From Burkholderiaceae bacterium (GTDB lineage Bacteria; Pseudomonadota; Gammaproteobacteria; Burkholderiales; Burkholderiaceae_E), in NCBI GenBank assembly GCA_900299025.1, contig OMIE01000092.1:1-56120 (forward strand): a DNA stretch of 56,120 nt, given 5' to 3'. Shown in pieces: positions 43,327-52,609 of this stretch; position 1 is the first letter of the stretch; every line of letters begins with the position of its first letter. The notes beneath the pieces are model-generated. The model worked only from the letters and a program-made list of their open reading frames with translations. It did no database searches and was not told where the DNA came from. The position numbers were made by a program, and so were the translations under genes.

Positions 43327-44655
43327 ATGCGCAAGCCCTTAATCGATCTGCCCTTAAGCCATACGACGACAAGGCTTGGTCGGCGTGAGCTTTTCATCAA
43401 GGGCCTTGGTTTACTTGGAATCGAAGCCTTGGGCTGGACGAGTAGTTTGGCCCATGCTGCAGGTCTTTTGGGCGTTCGCGTCTGGCCTTCTCAGGCCTAC
43501 ACCCGGGTCACCCTCGAACTCGAACAGCGTTTGGTGGTTCAGCATCAATTACTTGAGCATCCTCTACGCTTAGTGATCGACTTGCAAGACCTACAAGTCG
43601 ATGCCGCGTTGCGTCAATTGCCCTCGATTATTCCCGCCGATGATCCCTGGATCGCACAGCTGCGGGTTGGACAGTTTCAACCGAGGATCGTCCGCTTGGT
43701 TTTTGATCTGCGACAAGCCGTCCGCGTGGAGATTTTCGAGTCGCTGCCTGTTGGCCCCTATCAACGCCGTTGGATGATTGATTTGCACCCGGATCGCGAG
43801 CCTGACGCCTTGCAGGCCTTGTTGAATCGGCGCTTTGCAGCGAAATCGGATGAGCCCGGGCTCGAACAGCTGATTGAGGATTTGGCAAAGCGCGAGGTTA
43901 AAACGGCCACACCCTCAGAAAAACCATCGCTCGCATCAACCGCAAACCTCACCGGTCGGATTATTGCGATTGACGCGGGCCATGGTGGTGAAGACCCGGG
44001 AGCCGTCGGCCCGACAGGTCTGAAGGAAAAGGATGTTGTGCTTGATGTGGCACGCAAATTAGCTGAGCGACTCGCGGGGGTTGAAGGGCTTCGGCCAGCC
44101 TTAATCCGCGAGTCGGACTATTTTGTTCCCCTCGGTCAGCGCGTGCGCAAAGCACGCGCCTTGAAGGCCGATGTGATGCTTTCGGTTCACGCCGATGCCT
44201 TCACCGAAGCCAGGGCAAGAGGAGCATCGGCTTTTGTCTTATCCGAAGGCGCAGCCAGCAGCGCAAGCGCACGCTATCTTGCGCAAAAGGAAAACGCTGC
44301 CGATGAACTGGGCGGGGTTGATTTGCGTCGTCGCGATAAGGATGCAACCCGCATCTTGCTCGAACTGAGTACCCGCACCCAGATCCGCGAATCATCTGAG
44401 CTGGCAAACCTCCTACTCGGCGAACTCGGACGAATCGGGCGATTGCACAAACCTAAGGTTGAGCGAGCGGGATTCGCGGTCTTGCGCTCCCCGGATGTGC
44501 CCTCGGTCTTGGTCGAAACAGCCTTTATATCAAACCCTGAAGAGGAGCAACGGCTTGCTGACGCAAACTATCGCGATCAGCTCGCTGACGCCTTGCACAA
44601 GGGCATTAAGCAGTACCTCGTCGCGAACGCAGCCACTGGCGCAAGACCTCGATAA
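43327..44655 (+). CDS. amiC: N-acetylmuramoyl-L-alanine amidase AmiC
   Basis: A 442-residue periplasmic cell-separation amidase. The N-terminus has a Tat signal with LGRRELFIKGLGLLG. An AMIN septum-targeting domain occupies about 48-150 and the Amidase_3 catalytic domain about 213-435, with zinc ligands in IAIDAGHGGEDPG, a Glu after VLDVARKLAERL, LSVHADAF and VLVETAFISNPEEE. A tandem tsaE-amiC-mutL order is common in Burkholderiales. Its 3' end overlaps the convergent DedA gene by 50 bases. Confidence 0.94.
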   Translation: MRKPLIDLPLSHTTTRLGRRELFIKGLGLLGIEALGWTSSLAHAAGLLGVRVWPSQAYTRVTLELEQRLVVQHQLLEHPLRLVIDLQDLQVDAALRQLPSIIPADDPWIAQLRVGQFQPRIVRLVFDLRQAVRVEIFESLPVGPYQRRWMIDLHPDREPDALQALLNRRFAAKSDEPGLEQLIEDLAKREVKTATPSEKPSLASTANLTGRIIAIDAGHGGEDPGAVGPTGLKEKDVVLDVARKLAERLAGVEGLRPALIRESDYFVPLGQRVRKARALKADVMLSVHADAFTEARARGASAFVLSEGAASSASARYLAQKENAADELGGVDLRRRDKDATRILLELSTRTQIRESSELANLLLGELGRIGRLHKPKVERAGFAVLRSPDVPSVLVETAFISNPEEEQRLADANYRDQLADALHKGIKQYLVANAATGARPR

Positions 44656-45256
44656 TTGCCGGCATGCCTGGCACCACGATCAGCAACAAGGTCACCAAGG
44701 AAAAATTGGCCTGAACCCAGCTGGTATTGCCGACCACATAGCCCAGCGAGCAAAGTCCGACCACCCAGATGAGCGCGCCAACAATATTATAAATAACAAA
44801 TCGTTTGCGATTCATCGCAGCCACGCCCGCAACAAAAGGGGCAAAAGTCCGTACAAAGGGTAAGAAACGACCCACGATAATGGTGACTGCCCCATAGCGA
44901 TCGTAAAAGGCCTGGGTACGCTCAAATGATTGCTTATGAAACCAACGTGAATCTTCCCAAGCGAAGACCCTGGCACCCACCCGTCTGCCGACCGAGTAAT
45001 TCACGAAGTCACCAAGAATCGCCGCCACGCTGAGCAGGCAGCAAAGCGTGAAAAGATCCAAACCACCGAGGCCTGCAATCGCCCCGGCTACAAAAAGCAG
45101 TGAATCACCCGGCAGGAAAGGCATCACAACCAAACCCGTCTCGACAAAAATTACCGCAAACAGCGCTGCGTAAATCCAGGGACCCCAGGCTTGCGCCAAG
45201 GCGGCCAGGTGCTTATCCAGATGCAACAAGACATCGACAATCCCGCTTAGATCCAT
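44606..45256 (-). CDS. DedA-family membrane protein
   Basis: A 216-residue inner-membrane protein with the DedA/SNARE-associated fold: FVETGLVVMPFLPGDSLLFVAG, DFVNYSVGRRVG, and the distal RFLPFVRTFAPFVAGVAAMNRKRF carrying the conserved Arg residues. Family members are lipid flippases (undecaprenyl phosphate or phosphatidylethanolamine). The ATG at 45256 opens the normal family start; an upstream in-frame ATG would enter the mutL control region. It is divergent from mutL with 98 bp between. Confidence 0.9.
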   Translation of the reverse strand: MDLSGIVDVLLHLDKHLAALAQAWGPWIYAALFAVIFVETGLVVMPFLPGDSLLFVAGAIAGLGGLDLFTLCCLLSVAAILGDFVNYSVGRRVGARVFAWEDSRWFHKQSFERTQAFYDRYGAVTIIVGRFLPFVRTFAPFVAGVAAMNRKRFVIYNIVGALIWVVGLCSLGYVVGNTSWVQANFSLVTLLLIVVPGMPAIIEVLRQWLRSRRGTA

Positions 45257-45354
45257 GGGCGGCGATGATAAGCGATCCTTAATGCCCCCGCGGCTTGCTA
45301 GCATTGGGCTATGAAACCACCCACCCCGTCGGATCTCCCAACGAAAACTTGAGC

Positions 45355-47178
45355 ATGAGCGAACAAGCGTCTGAAGCCGCTCGGCGATCGATCTTACTTT
45401 TGCCCGATGTGCTGATAAGCCAAATCGCTGCAGGCGAGGTTATCGAGCGGCCGGCTTCGGTGGTGAAAGAATTGCTTGAAAACGCACTTGACGCAGGCAG
45501 CAAACACATCGAGTTGAGGCTTGAGGACGGCGGCATGCAGCGTATCGTCGTGAGCGACGACGGTATGGGCATCCCAGCGCAGGAGCTAGCGCTCGCATTA
45601 ACCCGACATGCCACGAGCAAGATCCGCAATCTGGAAGAACTCGAGCAGGTACAGAGCCTGGGTTTTCGAGGCGAGGCCTTGGCCTCGATCGCGTCGGTGG
45701 CAAGAACCTTGCTGCGCTCGCGAAGCGCTCACGAAGAACATGCCTGGCTGCTCGATTCAGCGACCGGTGCCATTGAACCGGCAGCAGGCGCTCAAGGCAC
45801 CCGGGTCGAAGTACTTGACCTTTATGCAGCAACACCAGCAAGGCGCAAGTTTCTAAAGTCTGCGGCTACCGAGGCCGGCCACGCCATCGAGGCGTTACGC
45901 CGCGTGGCGATAGCGCATCCTCGTGTGAGCTTTAGGGTGCAGTCTGAGCAGCGGGTCGTGCTGGCATGGCCACAACAAGGCTGGCAGCAGCGGGTAAGCA
46001 CCGGTATGGGCGTTGGTAGTGAACAAGCCGAAAGCCTCATAGCCTTCGACTCGGGCGATACCGCTGTGCTTCGACTTTTTGGACTACTCGGCCATCCTGA
46101 ACGTGCTAAATCTCGAAGCGATAAGCAGTATTTCTACGTCAATGGGCGTTTTGTTCGCGATCGTTTGCTGCAAGCGGCGATGCGTCAAGCCTATCGTGAT
46201 GTGTTGCATCACGATTTGCAGGCGTCGTGGTGCGTGTTTTTGAACATTTCACCTGAGCTTGTCGACGTGAATGTTCATCCAAGCAAGTTTGAAGTTCGCT
46301 TTAGAGATCCCCAGGCTGTTTTCCGCTTTATAGCCCTGCAACTTGCCGACGTACTCAAGGGATCAGGTGCAAGTACGGGCGACTTCAAACAACTCGAGCA
46401 GGCTCCAACGCCTCGCACAGCCAGTTCTTCCAACGTCAGCAGTAAGGGCCAGCAGGGCTGGCTTTCGCTTTACGCATCGAGTGCCCCGTCGGACCTGAGC
46501 GCCCTGAGCAAGCAGCACGTCGTCTCCGAACCAAAGCAAAGCCCAATAACCGATCAACAGCCCTCGCCCGAAGCCGCTGACGACGCATCGGAGTTACCCA
46601 TCTTGGGCGTGGCACTGGCGCAATTGCACGGGGTTTACCTGCTTGCGCAAAACAAGTCGGGTCTTGTGATTGTGGACATGCACGCAGCGCACGAGCGCAT
46701 CACCTATGAGCAGCTTAAGCAAGCCTACAACGGCCAATCCTTGCAGGTCCAGCAACTGCTGGTTCCGCTTAGGGTTCGCGCTCAAGAAAGTGATGTCGCG
46801 ATGGTCGAACAAGCCAGGGAGCTTTTGCTACAGCTAGGACTTGACCTTGAGCCTGGGGGGCCGCAAGCACTGGTTTTACGGGCGGTGCCAAGTTTGCTTG
46901 CCAGAGGCGATCTCGCAGCAGTGGTTCATGATGTTTTGCAAGCCTTGCAGGCAGGCTCTGCCGATTTGGTGCTTGGCAGCGCCCGGGATGCACTGCTGGC
47001 GAGTTGGGCCTGCCACGCCTCCGTGCGAGCTAATCGTCAGCTCAGCTTGAGCGAAATGAATGCCCTGTTGCGACTCATGGAGCAAACCCCGGGTTCGGAC
47101 CGCTGCAATCACGGCAGACCCACGTGGATCCATATCGGTATAGATCAGCTTGATCGCTGGCTCATGCGCGGCCGCTGA
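45355..47178 (+). CDS. mutL: DNA mismatch repair protein MutL
   Basis: A 607-residue MutL. The N-terminal GHKL ATPase has LPDVLISQIAAGEVIERPAS, VVKELLENALDAGS, SDDGMGI, TRHATSKI and LGFRGEALASIAS. A Pro/Ser-rich linker (about 345-400) leads to the C-terminal dimerisation domain with VDMHAAHERITYEQLK. The endonuclease DQHAxxE metal motif appears as DMHAAHERI: like E. coli MutL it lacks the other endonuclease motifs clearly, so Dam/MutH-type or other strand discrimination cannot be told. The start is ATG 45355; a TTG 20 codons upstream is in frame. miaA begins five bases later. Confidence 0.95.
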   Translation: MSEQASEAARRSILLLPDVLISQIAAGEVIERPASVVKELLENALDAGSKHIELRLEDGGMQRIVVSDDGMGIPAQELALALTRHATSKIRNLEELEQVQSLGFRGEALASIASVARTLLRSRSAHEEHAWLLDSATGAIEPAAGAQGTRVEVLDLYAATPARRKFLKSAATEAGHAIEALRRVAIAHPRVSFRVQSEQRVVLAWPQQGWQQRVSTGMGVGSEQAESLIAFDSGDTAVLRLFGLLGHPERAKSRSDKQYFYVNGRFVRDRLLQAAMRQAYRDVLHHDLQASWCVFLNISPELVDVNVHPSKFEVRFRDPQAVFRFIALQLADVLKGSGASTGDFKQLEQAPTPRTASSSNVSSKGQQGWLSLYASSAPSDLSALSKQHVVSEPKQSPITDQQPSPEAADDASELPILGVALAQLHGVYLLAQNKSGLVIVDMHAAHERITYEQLKQAYNGQSLQVQQLLVPLRVRAQESDVAMVEQARELLLQLGLDLEPGGPQALVLRAVPSLLARGDLAAVVHDVLQALQAGSADLVLGSARDALLASWACHASVRANRQLSLSEMNALLRLMEQTPGSDRCNHGRPTWIHIGIDQLDRWLMRGR

Positions 47179-47183
47179 CAAGC

Positions 47184-48143
47184 ATGATTGTTGTTCTGAC
47201 CGGGCCAACAGCCAGTGGCAAATCAGGCATGGCGCTTTCGCTTGCGACAAGTGGTCCCCTAGCTGATCGGCTTGAAATCATTAGCATGGACTCTGCGCAG
47301 GTTTATCGCGGCATGGACATAGGTACAGCCAAACCAAGCCCGGATGAACGTGCAGCCGTCCCGCACCACCTGATTGACCTGATCGATCCTTGGCAGGCTT
47401 ACTCGGCAGCCCGCTTTCGTGACGACGCGCTCAGCGCACTTGCAGACATCAGGCAGCGTGGGCGTATTCCTCTGGTGGTCGGTGGCACGCTGCTTTACGG
47501 GCGTGCACTTGCTGGTGGCCTTTCGGAGCTTCCTGAAACCGAAGCAGCAGTCCGTGAAGCGGTTGCTAACGAAGCCAAGGCATTCGGGTGGCCAGCCATG
47601 CATGCAGCACTCGCCCGAGTCGACCCACAAACCGCCGCTCGTCTCATGCCGCATGACGCGCAGCGCATCTCTCGAGCACTGGAAGTGTTTCGCATGAGCG
47701 GCAGGCCTCTCAGCGCGTGGCTAGCCGATCAAGCCGACAGCGTGCCCAAAGCAGGTGTTGAGACGCTTATCTGGATTAGCCTTGAGCCTCGCGATCGCAG
47801 CTGGTTACACCAACGCATTGCTCTGCGTTTTAAGCACATGCTCAAGCGCGGGCTTCTTGACGAAGTATCAGCGTTGATGGCCCAAGAGAAGATGCATGCA
47901 AGCCTTCCGTCGATGCGGGCTGTGGGCTATCGCCAATGTCTGCAATGGCTTCTCGACCAGGCCGATCAAGGCAGCTCACTTGAGGAGCAAGGCATTGCAG
48001 CAACACGACAATTTGCCAAACGCCAACTCACCTGGCTGCGCGCCATGCCACAACGCCAGGTCTTTGCGTGCGATGATTCGAGCGAGCTAAGCCGAGCACA
48101 GCAAAGGCTTGAACAGGCCCTAGCATCCGCAGCGACGGCTTGA
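47184..48143 (+). CDS. miaA: tRNA dimethylallyltransferase MiaA
   Basis: A 319-residue prenyltransferase that adds a dimethylallyl group to A37 of tRNAs reading UNN. The P-loop is LTGPTASGKSGMALSLA, then ISMDSAQVYRGMDIGTAKPS, PHHLIDLIDPWQAYSAARF and VVGGTLLYGRAL; the later RFKHMLKRGLLDEV and MRAVGYRQCLQWL complete the family. It is probably co-transcribed with mutL (five-base gap). The 75-bp region to convergent purM holds a 16-bp direct repeat but no clear terminator. Confidence 0.95.
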   Translation: MIVVLTGPTASGKSGMALSLATSGPLADRLEIISMDSAQVYRGMDIGTAKPSPDERAAVPHHLIDLIDPWQAYSAARFRDDALSALADIRQRGRIPLVVGGTLLYGRALAGGLSELPETEAAVREAVANEAKAFGWPAMHAALARVDPQTAARLMPHDAQRISRALEVFRMSGRPLSAWLADQADSVPKAGVETLIWISLEPRDRSWLHQRIALRFKHMLKRGLLDEVSALMAQEKMHASLPSMRAVGYRQCLQWLLDQADQGSSLEEQGIAATRQFAKRQLTWLRAMPQRQVFACDDSSELSRAQQRLEQALASAATA

Positions 48144-48147
48144 TCAA

Positions 48148-48203
48148 GCGCTTCATCCTGCCAGGCTTAACCAATCGCTGGCAACAGGCGCTTCGTCCTG
48201 CCA
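48148..48203. repeat. 16-bp direct repeat between miaA and purM
   Basis: GCGCTTC(A/G)TCCTGCCA occurs at 48148-48163 and 48188-48203, 15 of 16 bases identical, period 40 bp. It fills most of the convergent gap. Confidence 0.6.
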
Positions 48204-48218
48204 AATCAGCCAGCGTCG

Positions 48219-49283
48219 CTAGCTGATGTCAACGATAGGCCGACCCGGTACCCGACTGACGACTTCTCCGATTGCAAAGACTTTTTCGCCAGCTGCCCTA
48301 AGTTCGGCCTGGATTTGATCAGCCTGCTGAGGATCCACCACCGCAATCATCCCAAGTCCGTTGTTAAACACCCGATCCATCTCTGCGCGTTCGATAGCAC
48401 CGGCTTCGGCAAGCCAACTAAAAATACCAGGCAGCGCCCAACTCGAACGCTCAAGCTGTGCCGCACATCCCTCAGGTAGCACGCGAGGCAAATTGCCAAC
48501 AATGCCGCCACCGGTGATGTGTGCCAAGGCTTTAATGCGCCCCGATTGCATCGGACCCAGAAGCGAGGCCACATAAATTCTGGTGGGTTCCATCAACACA
48601 TCATCAAGACGTCGGTTATCGATCTTCTCGCCCAAATGTTCGGGGCTGATCGCTCCGAATCGCCGCATTAACACCCGTCGTACCAGCGAAAAGCCATTGG
48701 AATGAACCCCGCTTGAGGCCAGTCCAAGCAAGCGATCACCGGGCTTTACCTTTGACCCGTCAACAATGGCGGACTTTTCGACAACCCCAAGCGCAAAGCC
48801 CGCGAGGTCATATTCACCTGCCGGGTAGCTATCAGGCATTTCGGCGGTCTCGCCCCCAATCAAAGCACAGGCAGCGAGTTCACATCCTTTGGCTACCCCT
48901 GCAATGACCTGCTCGGCCTGACCGAGTTGAAGCTTGCCGCAAGCGAAATAATCCAGAAAAAAGAGTGGTTCCGCACCCTGGACCAAAATATCGTTGACTG
49001 ACATGGCAACCAAATCGATGCCCACCGTATCGTGACGGTCGAGCGCGAACGCCATTCTGAGCTTGGTACCCACACCATCGGTGCCCGAAACGAGGACAGG
49101 CTCTCGGTAGCGTCGCGGCACTTCGAAGAGTGCGCCAAAACCACCAATACCTGCAAGCACACCCTCTCGCATCGTCTTGCGGGCAAGCGGCTTGATACGG
49201 TCAACCAGGGCATCGCCCGCATCGATGTCAACGCCCGCGTCTTTGTAGCTCAAAGGCGGCTGCAAGTCTGGGTTTGAAGCCAT
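48219..49283 (-). CDS. purM: Phosphoribosylformylglycinamidine cyclo-ligase
   Basis: A 354-residue AIR synthetase, step five of purine synthesis. The opening [19 protein letters not shown] and [19 protein letters not shown], then [54 protein letters not shown] and [17 protein letters not shown], cover the whole family pattern. The ATG at 49283 is chosen because AAGTGAG lies five bases before it; a GTG three codons earlier is in frame. It is divergent from hda across 47 bp. Confidence 0.96.
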   Translation of the reverse strand: MASNPDLQPPLSYKDAGVDIDAGDALVDRIKPLARKTMREGVLAGIGGFGALFEVPRRYREPVLVSGTDGVGTKLRMAFALDRHDTVGIDLVAMSVNDILVQGAEPLFFLDYFACGKLQLGQAEQVIAGVAKGCELAACALIGGETAEMPDSYPAGEYDLAGFALGVVEKSAIVDGSKVKPGDRLLGLASSGVHSNGFSLVRRVLMRRFGAISPEHLGEKIDNRRLDDVLMEPTRIYVASLLGPMQSGRIKALAHITGGGIVGNLPRVLPEGCAAQLERSSWALPGIFSWLAEAGAIERAEMDRVFNNGLGMIAVVDPQQADQIQAELRAAGEKVFAIGEVVSRVPGRPIVDIS

Positions 49284-49330
49284 ATTACTCACTTAAGGTT
49301 ACGTAGAATGCGAGTGTACGATGCCCTGCC

Positions 49331-49987
49331 ATGTCCAAACCAAACCAAGACGCACTAGCCCTTGCGGTTAGCTATGTGCCCGATCTCAGCCATTTCGTTG
49401 CTGGCCCCAATGCAGAGTTGCTCGACCATGTAAGGCGAATTGGCAAGGAAGCATCGGGCTTTAGGTCACTTCATCTTTGGGGCGTTGAAGGAGCCGGCAA
49501 ATCCTTTCTTTGCGAGTGTGTTCGATCAATGGCATCGACATCCCAGCGACTTGAGATTCACGACGACATCGACAAAGCTAGTGTGAAGGAACAAGAGCAG
49601 TATTTGCACGCCTTCAATCAACTTCAGGCGACAAGACAAGGCTTTTGGTTAAGTACAAGCCGACAAACGCCAGGGCAGCTTCCGCTCTTGGCCGATTTAA
49701 GATCGCGATTGAGCTGGGGCCTTGTGTATGAGCTCAAAACACTGGCCGATGAGGACAAACTCACAGCGCTTTGCGCCTGGTCCCAGGAGCGAGGCTTACC
49801 GCTTGCCGCCGATGTGTTGCCATGGCTTTTACGCCATGAAAGTCGCAATTTGGCCCACCTCACAAGCTTGCTGCTTGAATTTGACCGTTTTGCGCTGCAA
49901 AGCAAACGATCGCTTAGTTTGACGCTCTTGCGCCAATGGCTGCAAGAACGAGGCAGCACTCGCCCCAAGCAAGACCCCCTGGGTTAA
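49331..49987 (+). CDS. hda: DnaA regulatory inactivator Hda
   Basis: A 218-residue AAA+ protein homologous to the DnaA ATPase domain without a DNA-binding domain IV. Walker A is LWGVEGAGKSFL, the Walker B region is the weak LEIHDDIDKA, the box VII arginine is in ADLRSRLSWGLVYEL, and sensor II contributes the NLAHLTSLLLEFDRFAL helix. With the beta clamp it stimulates ATP hydrolysis on DnaA to limit re-initiation. A clamp-binding peptide is not obvious in the first residues (PNQDALAL might serve). The HAD gene starts 12 bp later. Confidence 0.9.
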   Translation: MSKPNQDALALAVSYVPDLSHFVAGPNAELLDHVRRIGKEASGFRSLHLWGVEGAGKSFLCECVRSMASTSQRLEIHDDIDKASVKEQEQYLHAFNQLQATRQGFWLSTSRQTPGQLPLLADLRSRLSWGLVYELKTLADEDKLTALCAWSQERGLPLAADVLPWLLRHESRNLAHLTSLLLEFDRFALQSKRSLSLTLLRQWLQERGSTRPKQDPLG

Positions 49988-49998
49988 CATCAAAGCCC

Positions 49999-50685
49999 AT
50001 GCAACTTGCGCTCTTTGATCTTGATCACACCCTGATTCCTGCCGACAGCGATCACGCCTGGGGGCAATTTCTAGTCAATCGGGGCGAGGTCGATGGCCAC
50101 GCATATGCCGCGGCAAACGATCGCTTTTATCAGCAGTATCGTGATGGCACGCTTGATATTGAGCTTTATTTGCGCTTTGCGCTTGCCCCGCTCGCCCGCA
50201 TCGAAGCTGGGCGCTTGCTTGAACTTCAGCAGGCATTCATGCGCGAGGTCATCGAGCCGCTCATTAAGCCGCAAGCCCTCGATTTGGTGCGCAAGCATCA
50301 GGAGCGTGGCGATGTTTGCCTGATGATTACCGCAACCAATGAATTCGTGACGACCCCTATAGCCGCCCGTTTTGGCATTGAACATTTGATCGCCTGCGGT
50401 GTTGAACGCATCGACGGCCGCTACACGGGCAGGCCGCAAGGCATTGCCTCCTTCCGTGAGGGCAAGGTTACGCGCTTGGTGCAGTGGATTGAAGCAAAAG
50501 GCTATCAAGCAGAAAGCCTGCTTGGTCAAGCAAGCTTTTATTCGGACTCGGCCAACGATATTGCCCTGCTTGAGCGGGTTGGTTTTCCGGTTGCCACCAA
50601 TGCCGATAGCCGACTGCGCGCCCATGCCCACGCGAAAGGCTGGATCTGCCTTGAGCTATTCAACCATGACGAGGCCAGGGCCTAA
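49999..50685 (+). CDS. HAD-family phosphatase, SerB-like (HAD-IB)
   Basis: A 228-residue haloacid-dehalogenase phosphatase. Motif I is ALFDLDHTLIPADSDHAWG (nucleophile and acid Asp), motif II is CLMITATNEF, the Lys of motif III is in the REGKVTRL stretch and motif IV is SFYSDSANDIALLE. The helical cap is the HAD-IB type of SerB and CicA. Its position hda-HAD-pcnB is conserved in Burkholderiales and suggests a small-molecule phosphatase; the substrate is not known. The start is ATG 49999, giving family length. pcnB begins on the base after its stop. Confidence 0.9.
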   Translation: MQLALFDLDHTLIPADSDHAWGQFLVNRGEVDGHAYAAANDRFYQQYRDGTLDIELYLRFALAPLARIEAGRLLELQQAFMREVIEPLIKPQALDLVRKHQERGDVCLMITATNEFVTTPIAARFGIEHLIACGVERIDGRYTGRPQGIASFREGKVTRLVQWIEAKGYQAESLLGQASFYSDSANDIALLERVGFPVATNADSRLRAHAHAKGWICLELFNHDEARA

Positions 50686-52038
50686 ATGATTCGCAAGCTG
50701 CTTGGCAGAATCTTTCGACGTAAAAGTAGCGTTGAAGACCACCCAAAAACCTGGGTGAAGCGCCATGCTGAAGTCATGCGAGCCAGCGAACTCGGTCTTG
50801 ACCTTGCCTTGATTTCTCATGCTGCTTTGCGAACCTGCCAGACCCTGCAGCAAGCCGGCTTTAACGCTTTTGTGGTCGGAGGTGGCGTGCGCGACTTGTT
50901 GCTTGGCCGACGTCCCAAAGACTTTGACGTCGCAACCAATGCAACCCCCGAAGAAGTGGTGAAATTATTCCGACGGGCAAGAACCATCGGACGCCGATTT
51001 CAAATTGTTCATGTGCACTTTGGTCGGGAATTGATTGAGGTGTCGACCTTTCGTGCGATTCAAACCGAAGCCGAAACCGACGCCCACGGACGTGTGCTCA
51101 AAGATAATGTCTGGGGCAGCCAGGAAGAAGACGCAGCCCGCCGCGATTTCACCGTCAACGCACTTTATCTCGATCCGATTCGTGATCAATTACTCGATTA
51201 TCACCATGGCTATCGGGATCTTCAGGCCCGCACACTGCGCATGATTGGTGATCCGGCAAGCCGTTATCGCGAAGATCCCGTGAGAATGCTTCGGGTTGCC
51301 CGCTTTGCTGCCAAACTGGGCTTTAGCATCGAGCCGCAAACCCGCGCGCCCATAGCAGCCATGGCCGATTTGCTCACCCATGTGCCGGCTGCACGATTAT
51401 TTGACGAATTACTCAAGTTGCTTACCAGTGGCCACGCACTTGCCTGCATTCAAACCCTTCGCAGCGAAGGTTTACACCACGGCCTGCTCCCATTGCTCGA
51501 TGGGATTTTCGCAAGTGATGCGGGTGAGCGCTTCATTCAACAGGCGCTCAGCAATACCGACGCACGTATTGCAGCCGACAAATCGATTTCACCCGGTTTT
51601 TTGCTCGCTGCCTTGCTTTGGCCACAAGTTCTCGCAGCGTGGCACAAGCGCCTGGCCCAAGGCGAGCACACAACGCCAGCACTGATGGCAGCAGCTGACG
51701 AAGTTTTGGAGCAGCAATCCGATCGCCTCGCGATTCAGAAACGATTTGCCGCTGACATGCGCGAGATCTGGGCCATGCAGATTCGTTTTGAGCGTTGCAC
51801 GGGCCGAGCACCTTGGAGACTCATGGAACATTTGCGCTTTCGTGCTGGCTTCGATTTTCTTTTGCTGAGAGCGCAAGCAGGTGAACCCTGCGAAGCGCTC
51901 GCAAGTTGGTGGGATAGTTTCGTTCAAGCCGACGATTTGGATCGTGAGGATTTGCTCCAAAGGGCCCCAGAGGCCGCTATAAAGGGCCCGCGACGAAGCA
52001 CTCGGCGCAGAAGGCGGACTCAAAGTGCCGCTGCCTGA
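50686..52038 (+). CDS. pcnB: Poly(A) polymerase I
   Basis: A 450-residue class II nucleotidyltransferase that adds poly(A) tails to RNA for decay. The catalytic head domain has AFVVGGGVRDLLLGRRPKDF and DVATNATPEEV with the Asp pair, followed by RIIGRRFQIVHV-type VHVHFGRELIEVSTFR, RRDFTVNALYLDP and YREDPVRMLRVARFAAKLGF. The C-terminal tail is very basic (PRRSTRRRRRTQSAAA), typical of PcnB rather than CCA-adding enzyme. It overlaps folK by 14 bases and follows the HAD gene without a gap. Confidence 0.95.
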   Translation: MIRKLLGRIFRRKSSVEDHPKTWVKRHAEVMRASELGLDLALISHAALRTCQTLQQAGFNAFVVGGGVRDLLLGRRPKDFDVATNATPEEVVKLFRRARTIGRRFQIVHVHFGRELIEVSTFRAIQTEAETDAHGRVLKDNVWGSQEEDAARRDFTVNALYLDPIRDQLLDYHHGYRDLQARTLRMIGDPASRYREDPVRMLRVARFAAKLGFSIEPQTRAPIAAMADLLTHVPAARLFDELLKLLTSGHALACIQTLRSEGLHHGLLPLLDGIFASDAGERFIQQALSNTDARIAADKSISPGFLLAALLWPQVLAAWHKRLAQGEHTTPALMAAADEVLEQQSDRLAIQKRFAADMREIWAMQIRFERCTGRAPWRLMEHLRFRAGFDFLLLRAQAGEPCEALASWWDSFVQADDLDREDLLQRAPEAAIKGPRRSTRRRRRTQSAAA

Positions 52039-52594
52039 AGCTGAGCGCGCTACAAGCGCGCATGCGCCCAAGCTTGATTTCGTGTCGATGATGCCTATGG
52101 CAGTCGAGCCCGGGGCACACCGTTACTTCGTGGGGCTCGGCGCCAATCTCGGCGACCGGATAGGGACCTTAAGGGCAGCCGTGCAGCAGTTAAAGCCTTG
52201 GATGATTGAAGGCAGCTTGCGGGAGTCCTCACTTTGGGAAAGCGAAGCCATAGACGGTCCAGGGCCGGCTTACATCAATGCCGTGATTCGTTTTGACTGC
52301 AGGCTCGCCCCCTTGGCCCTGCTTGATGTGCTGCAAGGCATCGAGCTCGCGTTCGGCCGACAACGATCCACACGCAACGCAGCGCGTACCCTCGACTTGG
52401 ACCTACTGCTTGCTGATGAGCAGCGAATCGAGCAAGATCGATTGCAAGTTCCTCATCCAAGAATGCATCAGCGTGCCTTCGTGTTGCAACCCTTGCTTGA
52501 GCTCGAACCCGAGCTCAGCATCCCGGGGATTGGCCCTGCCTCGAAGTGGCTAAGTGCGAGCAGCGGCCAAACTTGCCGACGCTTAACGGTTTAA
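52025..52594 (+). CDS. folK: HPPK, 6-hydroxymethyl-7,8-dihydropterin pyrophosphokinase
   Basis: A 189-residue folate enzyme (shorter from later starts). The family runs from YFVGLGANLGDRIGTLRAAV through SLWESEAIDGPGPAYINAV, the signature RTLDLDLLLADEQ with the metal-binding Asp pair, to HPRMHQRAFVLQPLLELEP. The reading frame opens at GTG 52025, overlapping pcnB; ATGs at 52088, 52091 and 52097 are alternatives closer to the usual family start, and no site stands out. In-window order pcnB-folK-deoxynucleoside kinase is typical for the group. Confidence 0.92.
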   Translation: MPLPEAERATSAHAPKLDFVSMMPMAVEPGAHRYFVGLGANLGDRIGTLRAAVQQLKPWMIEGSLRESSLWESEAIDGPGPAYINAVIRFDCRLAPLALLDVLQGIELAFGRQRSTRNAARTLDLDLLLADEQRIEQDRLQVPHPRMHQRAFVLQPLLELEPELSIPGIGPASKWLSASSGQTCRRLTV

Positions 52595-52609
52595 TACCCC
52601 GATAAGCTC

